This document shows, one piece after another, positions 21,561 to 30,648 of a DNA stretch of 64,000 bases. Below the pieces are notes generated by a model. It searched no databases. It saw only the letters and a program-made list of their open reading frames with translations, and was not told the DNA's origin. Source of the DNA: Oscarella lobularis (Eukaryota > Porifera > Homoscleromorpha > Homosclerophorida > Oscarellidae); the NCBI RefSeq assembly GCF_947507565.1, contig NC_089183.1, positions 2,232,001-2,296,000 on the forward strand, in the 5' to 3' direction. The translations under genes and the position numbers were made by a program. Each line of letters starts with the position of its first letter. Within the stretch, counting starts at the first letter, position 1.

Positions 21561-23430
21561 TTTCAGCCTCTTCTAGTTAGTTACCTTCTAATTAAAATGG
21601 TTTAGCCTGACAGCCTCTCCGTTGCTTGAGAGGTAGGCTATTAATTACTCATTTGATTTTCAAACATGTGCCTGAAGGACGCCGTCCGTTCAGAAAAGAA
21701 AGAGTAGAAGTTCGTTCTACTACAAGGTAGCACGCTTTACAAACCAGGGTATCTTAGATTCATTTTCTCATGCAAGGGGAAGAGGAAGGAAAAATCACCC
21801 AACTGTCAATCTCTAAAACAAGCACTACAACGGCATGAATCTTCTTCTATACGCTGTCAGTGACCGACCACCTACAGAATCACGCATTTCTGCGACTTCA
21901 ACTTTAACCTCTCGCACTGCTGCAGAACTACAGAGAGAAGAGAAAGAACTCAGTGAAAACAAGGTACACATGTCTACGATAGGCACTTTTGGTCGATTTT
22001 CTGACGAGATTGTGTGCACCTTAGAATAGACAAGCTACAACGAAATAATTTTTACCCACATAAATTAATCAACTCACTTTCGTTCATTCTCCGCAATAAC
22101 ACGAACACGTCGTCGAATGGCGCAAGAAAGAACACAAGACGCCCTTTTCGCCAAAGATCGACAAAGAAAAAGTCGCCCTCGGGAAGACGGCGCAGCCCAG
22201 TAATGAATTCCGCGCACGCTCTTTCGAACGTGGCCTCTGTTCCGTTAAGAACTACCGCGGCGAAGACGTTCTCGACGTTCGATGGGAATAGAGAGTCGTT
22301 GGATGCAAAAGCGTGATCGACTGCCGTCGCTTTCTTCTCTATTGAAACGATCTTCTCCCACGGGAATTCCCATTGCGTGGAGTAGCAAATCTCAACGAAA
22401 AGGTAATCGTGCGCTGGAACCGACATCGTTTCGATTCGTTCTGGATTGGCGCTTTCGCACGACCAAAACTTATTGCACGCTCTGAAAAGCCCAATGCGAG
22501 TCGCTTCGTCAGATAGGACGAAAAGACCCGGCTGAAAGGCGGCGGCTATAATTTATTATGGCAACTATTGTCTCAATGAAGGTTACTATATCATGCGTGT
22601 GATACCTTGTTCAGGAGCTCCGAAATGACGCTCTAGAGTTTGCAAGGCGTGCTTCCGGTGCAAACCGATGTCGTAGGAATTCATAAATTCAAATTTTCCA
22701 AGCAGCTTTTGATGTAAAACTCGTAGTTTTCGTTGAGCTCGACGTGAAGGCTCGACATTGGACAAAATGCCTGAACAGATAGAAATGTAAGCCGGTTGAC
22801 AGACAGCTAGCCGGTATAAGGGGGCCCCCAATAGGATCGTTACTTCTCGTTACCGCCACACAGTGGCTAAAGGTGAGAAACATTGTTTTCGGAGCCTGTG
22901 TAGTCTACGGCAGCGAATGGCTCGTCGACACGTCGCCCCAAAACGACATGAGGCAACGATAATAGAAAATGCGCGCTTACAAGCCCATGGAGTAAACAAA
23001 TGCGGCCGAGAAAACGCTCACCGTAATTCCTCTTGCTGCACAGAGAGCGAAAATCCGTCCGCGTGGTGCAGGCGCTTGGCACGTGATTGTCTGATTGAAC
23101 CCGGACTAAGCTCGTTAAATAACCATGATATATAACTAACCTTGCCGCCGGTCTCTTTCCACGTAAAGCTGCCAGCTAGTGGCTTTTCTAAACAAGTGAC
23201 CATCTTTTGGTAGGTGAAGAAAGAGAAATAGAGCACGCTCGTCGTTTAATTAATTTAATAATTATTTAAATTCCCTAAACGTTGCTTCTCAGTGCATGCA
23301 GTCACTCTAGTCAACGTCTAAAAGTACACTAGCTGGTACCGTGCAAAAAAAACTATAAAACTGCCATCAGAAGATATAAAAGAAGAAGGCAACAAATTTA
23401 GCTGCGTAACGTCAGAAATCCAAAAGCAAA
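21560..23430. repeat. segmental duplication block A, second copy
   Basis: Partner of 4480-6357. This copy continues without a break into the FBXO22-like 3' end, so it probably shows the ancestral order: FBXO22-like then G family region. Confidence 0.75.
22052..22758 (-). pseudogene. family G copy 2, exon 1 frameshifted
   Basis: Exon 2 (about 22552-22052) is intact and nearly identical to copy 1. Exon 1 starts at ATG 22758 but has lost 13 bases at about 22700 (copy 1 codons for LYFEIHSG), which throws the following SYDIGLHRKHALQTLERHFG stretch out of frame. The donor GGTATCAC and acceptor TTATAG are preserved. Confidence 0.65.
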
Positions 23431-24656
23431 CATGAAAAGCATGTTGAAACGTTTCAAGACGCTTGCGCTTCTCGGAGCGCTCTTGATCTCCTCGATCATC
23501 ATCGTCGTCGCCACCCGCCTCCGCCTCATCCTCACAACCGCAAGCGCCATTGCCCAAAAACCCGACGACGGGAACGCCGGGAAAGAGCGCTCACATCGAG
23601 TGCAAAAAAATCCGACGACGATCCGGGTAAGACGTCGTCTCGTCGCCCGACGCAAATGCACGCGAAACACGCAAACCGGCTCCTCCGAGTGCCAATCCAA
23701 GAAGGGACGAATTAGGATAAGGAATCTGTGTCACCCACGTAGCAGCGGGGCCCCCAAATGACCGTGCCGCCGACGAGACAGCCAGTTAATTACCGTTAGT
23801 GCGTTACTGTACCATGAAGACGACGACGACGACGACAACGAAGAATTCCGCGATAAAACGGCCGAATCCATTCAAGGCAGTATTGACTTCTTCCGCTAGC
23901 TGGCTGGATGTCAAGCAGAAAACAAGACGCGACGACTCGTCATGCATCGATGACGCCTCCAGGGAATAAACTCACGAGTTCCTGCTTTCCGCTTCGGATC
24001 TGGTCATTGTTGATAGGAAAGAGAGTGCGAATCGCGTTCTCGGTAAATTTTTCCGGACTCTCGAATCCGTTCAAGCCGAACAGTTGAACGGACAAATTAT
24101 TTAATCGAGGAATGACGAGCGTCGTAACGACGAACTTATCATCCGACTCGAAAACGCGTCCGTCTTTGCCGACGATGCCAACGCCTTCTTCGCTATGGCA
24201 GAATATTGCTATGCAATTTGATAGGATTTTACGGCAAAATGACGTCACGACATCGACGTCATCGTCGTGGTTGTGGGAAATGAGTAGTACAGTAGGCCGT
24301 AGGAGAGCCGCTGGTGCGCGTAGGAGCGTGTCGATGTGAGAAGCGACGTCGAGCAGGCATTCGGCAAACGTCGAATGCGCAGTAAAGTGGGTCGAGAACG
24401 CTCCGGCATTTGACGTCAAGCGTTGAGCCGTTTCGCGCCATAGGCCATTGACGCAACTCGCTCTGGCGAGCGTACGAGCGTTAAAATGACGAAAAATTTC
24501 GTAAAGGACGACGGGAAGGTCGAGAGGCGATGCAGAAGCGGAGGAAGTTAGCGCGCGCGCGTCGTCGGAAGACGAGTCTCTCGTCTCGCTCCTTTGGGCG
24601 ACAATATGAGTTGAGGCCGCGGTGACAACGGCTGAGAGGTCACTTTCACAGCACAC
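23398..24656 (-). pseudogene. FBXO22-like F-box/FIST protein, copy 2, C-terminal half broken
   Basis: The first part (24656-23940) is an open 238-codon frame with a complete F-box (LPVVLYEIFRHFNARTLARASCVNGLW) and the start of the FIST-like region (VVTTLVIPRLNNLSVQLFGL). Downstream, the equivalent of the copy-1 FIST C-terminus has a large internal deletion, a stop (TGA in place of the CGA in 'SMRALF'), and loss of six residues from GNGEIGELG. So this copy keeps the half that copy 1 has lost. The 238-codon part could still make an F-box protein. Confidence 0.65.
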
Positions 24657-24814
24657 GACCCCACGACAGCGTCAGTTTTCATGAGAATGATTCCGATTGT
24701 AGCGATTCAGCGCGCATTGATGCGGATAATTGGCAAACGTGAGGATTCGTATGTGATGTACACGCAGAAAAGTAACAGCAAATGGGTATTTGGCATGTGG
24801 AGAGCCTCCTAGCC

Positions 24815-24835
24815 GGGGGGGGGGGGGGGGGGGGG
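24815..24835. repeat. poly-G run of 21
   Basis: Uninterrupted G-tract in non-coding sequence upstream of family H. Similar runs lie at 53754-53776 and, as C, at 56600-56619. Lengths may be unreliable in the assembly. Confidence 0.9.
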
Positions 24836-25349
24836 AGGGCTGTTAGGCTTTGGCTGAAATTAATTGTTTACTATAGCTTATACCGGTATTTGCATACTGT
24901 ATGTGATCTTCTAAGATAGCCTTGGCGGGAAGTTGAATTCATACCCATGAATTCGCCGCTCCAAAGTCAGATCAACAACCACTGTTGACTTCTTGGAAGG
25001 CCGACTCCGAAGGCGATGCAGCCCATGCAGCCCATGCAGCCCATCCAGGGACAAACGGTGACGACCTCAAGCAGGGCCGCTTAATTCAGTTGCGTGACGA
25101 GAAAAGGCTTTCTGCACTTTGTGCTTGCTCGTATTTCCTGTCTTGTTTGCGTCCATCAGTCGCTGGTAAAAGTCCCAATAGCATTGGCAGAAGCGAAAAA
25201 GATTTCAGAACAATTAATTAATAAGGAGACCCATCTTTGCCTCAGGTGCAGTAATTGATTATTGAGCGGCACGTGACCACAAGCATTCATTTTATCGTTG
25301 AGAAACAATCGGAGCACGTTACCAGTCACTTCAGTTTCTCTGCAACCAG

Positions 25350-26229
25350 ATGGACGGTTCCGCAATCGTCGACGAGCGACCAATTCGTAGCGCTCCTGGC
25401 GCTCCCACTCGCACTCCCACTACAATCGTTAGGTTTACGTTCCTAGCCCTCGTCAACGCGCTCGGTCTGTTCGGCACGTCCGTCGCCGTGATGGCGCTAG
25501 TCGATCACTGGATCTACGACGACGACACGACAAACTATTAGCTTTTGCTGTGCCTACGCTACTCGTCGTTGTGGTACGGTACTGACGTCACAAGATCCGC
25601 GTTTCGGGAAACGTACGCTTACTTTAGATCGGTATGCTCGCGTGCGTGCTGACTTTGTGCGCGAAAGTGACGATAAACTTAGGCGCGAAGACAAAGGCAA
25701 GTCGTGACGGCACATAGAGAAATCGCAATCTAAAAAAGTATATATAGCTGCGCAATGCCGTTGGCGTGTGTTGGGCTATTAATAGTGGATTTGCCTTCGC
25801 CACTTGCATATATGGGTGCTTGTGTTTTGCAGCAGCTTTTGATTCAACTGACTCTCTTTTACGGCTTTTTCAATCCTTGTCTTTACGGCTTTGCTCTGCA
25901 ACTTGGGTCTGTGCATTTGTTCGGTGATACTCGCGTTGTGGTGTTATTGGACAAGATACAGTGCGTGCAGCTGCTGCTGCACTAGTACAGGCAATTATCA
26001 AGTGCTCTACACCAGTGAGACGGTAGCCGTACACTGCCCGCAACCCGTCGTTGCTCCGCAACCCGTCGTTGCTCCGCAGCCTGCTCAACAACCGATGATG
26101 GCGTTTCCGCTGGTATACCAACTGAGTGACAGGTCTCAATGGAGAAAACAATTAAGCATAGAAGTCACGAATGCAATCTTTTCGAAACGTCGTCATAGTC
26201 AATTCATCTATCAGCGTAGAATTGCGTAG
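25350..26229 (+). CDS. family H small multi-span membrane protein, copy 1 (model incomplete)
   Basis: ATG 25350 opens a 63-codon frame with a membrane span (FLALVNALGLFGTSVAVMALV). A second span-like piece (AFAVPTLLVVVV, about 25548) follows an AG, then a piece at about 25752 (RNAVGVCWAINSGFAFATCI) and one at 25895 (NLGLCICSVILALWCYW) followed by a Cys cluster and a PQPVVAPQPVVAPQPAQQP tail. Related pieces at 26345-26843, 26978-27100 and 27395 occur in the same order. I infer a four-span protein with a Pro-rich tail made from several short exons, but splice phases could not be fixed. Family not recognised. Confidence 0.35.
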
Positions 26230-26310
26230 TGTACGTATGTTTCTTTATACGTATCAGAGCATGTGACCAGTCACGTCTGCACATGCAGTTTCTCCGCGCA
26301 AAGAGATCAA

Positions 26311-26332
26311 CCACGGATACTAGTATCCGTGG
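26311..26332. repeat. 22-bp perfect palindrome, first site
   Basis: Core CACGGATACTAGTATCCGTG flanked by C and G; the same 20-bp core lies at 52663-52682. Confidence 0.9.
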
Positions 26333-26344
26333 ATCAGCCGTCCC

Positions 26345-26843
26345 ATGAGAGTCGACAAGCCACGTCGCGCTGCCGGCGTCCCGACCCGCATCCCCACGCC
26401 AATCATCAATGATGGCCCTAACGATCTGATTCTGAGGATGCACTCACAACCTTTCTCCTTTAGGCCCTTGTTCTTTTGTTCGATAGCACTCACAGCGATG
26501 TCCTTCTCGAGGAGATACAGCGCGTGCAGCTGCTTCACTATTCCAGGGAATTATCAAGTCTTCTATGCCAGCGAGACCGGAAACATGCATGTACTACCCA
26601 CACCCCGCTGTTGCTTCGCAGCCGGCTCAACAGAGCTTATCCGATCCAGATGCAGAAGAAAATGGTGGCTTATTCGCAGGCACCGTCCCAGATGCAGCAA
26701 CCAAAGGTGGCTTCTTCCCAGGGACCGACCCAGATCAGCCCAATATGTCTGTGACTACCACCAGTGCATGTCCACCAATGCTCAGTAAAATCTCGCGCTT
26801 GCGTTGCGCAAAACGAAAGGACTACCTGCATGCTATGCTTTGA
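26345..26843 (+). pseudogene. family H copy 2, damaged
   Basis: Pieces resembling copy 1: an N-terminal 'VPTRIPTPI' segment, a RRYSACSCF...GNYQVFYASET segment and a Pro/Gln-rich tail (SQAPSQMQQPKVASSQGPTQ). They fall in different frames with no clean splice sites seen. Confidence 0.35.
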
Positions 26844-26977
26844 TCAGTAGCGTATTGTCGCTAAATATGCGTACGTCTCACTCTGTCTCTCCGTGTCGAG
26901 TAAATTAGTATACGTATACATGTATCTATCCATAAACGATCGGAAGCACTTGACCTGCAAGTCACCTCTGCAAAAAG

Positions 26978-27100
26978 ATGGACGGTCTTATAGACATCGC
27001 GCTGCCGACTCGCATTCCCGTGCCAATCATTGGCCTAACGATCATAGCGTTCATTGACGTGCTGGCTCTGTTTGGACTGGCGAAGAAGCCGTCACAATGA
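26978..27100 (+). CDS. family H, first-exon-like 40-residue ORF
   Basis: ATG 26978 opens a 40-residue reading with one membrane span (IIGLTIIAFIDVLALFGLA). The leader before it (CTCTGCAA...ATGGACGG) matches the sequence before ATG 25350. A conserved GFAAPTLVVVLV piece follows at about 27178. Probably exon 1 of the gene whose later part is 27395-27874. Confidence 0.35.
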   Translation: MDGLIDIALPTRIPVPIIGLTIIAFIDVLALFGLAKKPSQ

Positions 27101-27394
27101 TTTAATTAATTAAATCTAAGCATCTCCGCGACATATCGCACCGAAAGGATGGACGCTTTGCATGTCTCTCGCCCAAGGCTTTGCAGCGCCTACTCTAGTC
27201 GTTGTCTTGGTACAGCACTGAGTGCCTTGCCATCCCGGAAAAGTGCTGAAGTTATATTAGATCGGTGCGCTTGCGTGCCTTCTGACGTTGTGCGCGGAAA
27301 TGACGTCAAACCTCGCGGAGAAATGACAGCAAACGCCTACACAAAGACAAAGACATATCGCTGCATGCATATTAATTACTAATTTTTTAAAAAA

Positions 27395-27874
27395 ATGTAC
27401 TTGTTGATGCGCAATACTGTTGGCGTGTGTTGGGCTATTAATATTAGATTTACCGTCATCGTTTGCATTATGTGGGCAAATCAGTTTGTTGGTTCGGGTC
27501 TTGTTGGACTCGCAGCCTTTAGAGTTTATGGCGTTATGAGTTTAAACTTGGCTCTGTTCGTTTGTTCGGCAGCACTCACAATGATCACTCACAATGAGGT
27601 GTTTTTCAAAACGTTCGACCAGGCTTGCATGGTAAAACGATCGGTGACAACTATGCTACGCAATATGTTCGGCAAGGGGCCGTCGAACGTCTATATGGCG
27701 GCGCATGCAGGAGTGGCAGTGCAGCCGAACAAGGGTGAGTATTTCGCCGAGGCGCATCCTCATCGTCCTGCTGCTGACGACGCTGAGAACGATTTGCAGC
27801 ATAGCGTGGCTCTATACTCCAACGACGCCACGTGGACAAGCGAGCGTCTTATTGCGTTTTGCTGTTTGCTTTGA
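27395..27874 (+). pseudogene. chimera: family H membrane segment fused to family F2 tail
   Basis: The first about 100 codons have two spans (FTVIVCIMWANQFVGSGLVGLAA; LNLALFVCSAALTMI) like family H. From about 27700 the sequence is the F2 tail (AHAGVAVQPNKGEYFAEAHPHRPAADDAENDLQ in pieces), in frame. A short deletion after that removes the F2 stop codon (compare 13305-13316), so the frame runs 25 codons into former 3' flank. The PPxY motifs of F2 lie upstream of the junction and are not included. Whether it is expressed is unknown. Confidence 0.55.
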
Positions 27875-28362
27875 ATTAAGAGAGATTTTTTTGGCTTTGC
27901 TGTGTTTTAGCCTAGCTGTTTTACGCAGGTGTGCGTTAATATGGTATGCACGAACAGAATGTCGGTTTTCGTCGTGGGTGACTACTAGTAGACACGTGCC
28001 AATCTATATCTTACGACCATTTCCTCTAAAGGCGGAGACTTGGGTAAACAATCTGCTGTTGGAGTCTCTTAAACCGGAAAACCGCAGGAAAACGAATCAA
28101 TGATTATAGCGTGCGTTCTTCGTGAGTCACGCCGGATCTTCCGCGTCTTTTGCTCGGTCGCGCTGTATAATCGTCTTGCTGCGTCGTCTTGCATTACTAT
28201 GAAACACGCAGGTAGATATGAAGCCTTCAAGTTGTCAAAAGCTTAGAGTTGCCTTAGGATCTTAGATACATATTTATTTGACTAACGTACGTCAGCCACT
28301 ACATGCGTATCGCTCGTTTAGAAGACAGCCTCCATTCGAGGGGATAATGGGACTGCACATTT
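27820..28362. repeat. F2 3'-flank / F1 upstream region, copy 3 of 3
   Basis: Nearly identical to 13330-13895. Overlaps the read-through end of the H/F2 chimera and carries the presumed F1 copy c promoter. Confidence 0.65.
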
Positions 28363-30044
28363 ATGTTACCGGACCACCCTGTTTCTAGATTTCATAGTGT
28401 CCGTCGATATAAGAAACTCTTTCGCTTAGGCTTTACCTTGCTCTTTCTGTCGTCACTGCTCGCGCGTTCAATTCACAGCGCGCGAAGTCTCTCGACGTGC
28501 ACGCGTCGCCGCGATTTTCAATGCCACGACGGACAGTGCATTTCTCGACGTCATCATTGCGACGGTAAGTTTGACTGCGACGACGGCTCAGACGAAACGT
28601 TCGGCTGTAAGCGACGAAGAAAACGGTCCGTCTGCTCTTCTTCCGAATACGAATGCGCAAATGGACGATGCATTCCGTCCGAGCACGTGTGTAACGGCGA
28701 CAACGACTGTTTAGATTTTTCTGACGAATCGGAATGCCAGACGACGACAGCGGCAACGGTGGCGAAGAAAAAGAAGTCGCCGCCGCCGGCGCCTCCGCCG
28801 CCGCCGCCGCTACCGACGACGACGACGACGACGACTTCAACGCCACAACCTTGCGCGCATAACGACTTTCGGTGTGCAAATAACGAACGCTGCATTTCGA
28901 GATCGTTCGTGTGCGACGGCTTCGACAACTGCGGAGACTATTCCGACGAATGGGCGTGCTCGACAGCATCACCTACGACGCCGGCGTCAAAATGTCCACC
29001 AAGCATAACTTTTAGGGGACGCGTATTCGGCGTCGTTTCGTGCGCAACGATCCGAAAATGCATCTTGTCGTTGCAAGTTTGCGACGGACGCAACGACTGC
29101 GGGGATTTTTCCGACGAATCGACGTGTCCTACGACGCCGGCGTCAACTTGTGGACGGAACGCACATGCCTGTAGAAACGGCAGATGCGTCTTGTCGTCGT
29201 ACGTCTGCGACGGAGACAACGACTGCGGAGACAATTCGGATGAACGGGAGTGCGAGAAGACTTGCTCGCGGTACCAGTTTCAGTGTAGAAATGAACGATG
29301 CGTGTCAAGAAGAAGAGTTTGCGACGACGTCAACAACTGCGGTGATTACTCTGACGAACTCAACTGTCCCACTCCCGTGCCTCCTCAGACATTTCAATGC
29401 CGTAATGGGCACATCATTTTGAAATCGCAGCAATGCGACGACCACGACGACTGCGATAACGACGAAGACGATTGCCGTAAGAGGGACATCGGAGGTGGGC
29501 GCAGTTTATACTCTATAAGCGATTTCTGTTTAGCAAGCTGGGAATTTCAAATGGAGTACACAGTCACGGGAACCTGCGGCGCCTTTGCTCTCATTGTCGC
29601 TTTTCTGATTGTCTACATTCATAACAAAAGGAAGCGACGTCGGCTGGAAAATCAACAAAGCCTGTAAGACGGACATTATTTTTACGGAGACCCCATGCAC
29701 AAGCGTCTAGCAGAAATACTCCCAATCGCTTTTTCTTTAGAAGGAACGCAAGTCGGATGTCACAGCAACTTGTCCGCATTACCACAAGACGAAACGTCGC
29801 TCAGCGTACGCTCAGCGATGCAAGCGAGCGTCTTCCCACCTACGGCGAAGCCGTAGAAATGCGCCCTGTGGAGCGTACAAGAGGTAACGTTGCTCAGCGT
29901 ACTCTCAGCGATGCAAGCGTGCATCTTCCCACCTACGGCGAAGCAGTAGAAATGCGCCCTGCGGAGCGTACAAGACGTAACGTTGCTCAGCGTACTATCG
30001 GCGGTGCGAGGCGTGTCGAGGCTTCTACGAGTTCATTCGAATAA
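28363..30044 (+). CDS. family F1 LDLa transmembrane receptor, intact copy c
   Basis: Exons 28363-29663 and 29741-30044 (1605 bases, 534 residues) are joined across a 77-base phase-2 GT-AG intron. Order: leader (LGFTLLFLSSLLARSIHSARS), LDLa 1-2, a KKKK/Pro/Thr-rich linker, LDLa 3-6, a degenerate 4-Cys LDLa, membrane span (FALIVAFLIVYIH), KRKRRR, and a tail with two tandem copies of a 30-residue unit ending LPTYGEAVEM. LPxY is a variant of the PPxY WW-domain ligand used by LDLRAD3/LDLRAD4 to bind Nedd4-type ligases. A stop-free 39-base stretch 29495-29533 (GTGGGC...TTTAG) may be a facultative intron. Start could lie in an upstream exon. Confidence 0.8.
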
Positions 30045-30648
30045 TGTGGTGTACGGAAGAGGACGCGTAACTTCTTCTAGATTATATGTACGGTATATAG
30101 CTAGAGGCCTGATGAAGCAATGGATGAAAGTCTATCCAACAAAGATACGGGAATTTAATCGTCGCTCCTCAAACGTGCTTCTCTTTGCTTTTTCTGCGCT
30201 TTCGGCGTGCAATCAAAAGACGCTCGACTGCAAAATGAGCTAAATTACACTAGGCTCACCTAGGCGCTCGCGATCTTGCTGTTCACGGTTGTTTCCGTGA
30301 TCGAATAGTTTCCTGACGGGTATCCTCACAAGGGGCCTCACCTCTAAGCGTAAACAAATCGCTTCTTTCGCCACCACGCACTAGAGCAGTCGCAGTTGTT
30401 GTCGTGAAATTCTGTATAAATCTCCAAAATGAAAGCGATGTGGTGTAGCTAGGATAGATCTCTAGCAACTCGACACGATTGGGTCGATGCATCCTGCAGA
30501 TTCCCGAAGTAAGGAGTCGTTCGTTACCTTAAAGAAGCTTCTTGTGCAGGCACTAGAGTCACAATCCGTGCTGAAGAACGAAGAACACCCAGCGTTGCCC
30601 GCTGTCACGTGATCAAGTCGCCTCGCACAAACCCGGATTAAAATCGAC
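30045..30648. promoter_or_regulatory. post-F1 block and ZYG11-like upstream region
   Basis: 30105-30300 repeats the post-F1 block. 30480-30648 matches 8880-9028 upstream of the truncated ZYG11-like copy. TCACGTGA at 30605-30612, 37 bases before the ATG, is conserved between the two and is a candidate E-box/initiator-proximal site. Confidence 0.4.

Noticed and set aside
28433-28972. Minus-strand 179-codon ORF opposite the F1 LDLa region (also at 6989-7525)
   Set aside because: Ser/Arg-rich antisense shadow of LDLa codons; no independent support.
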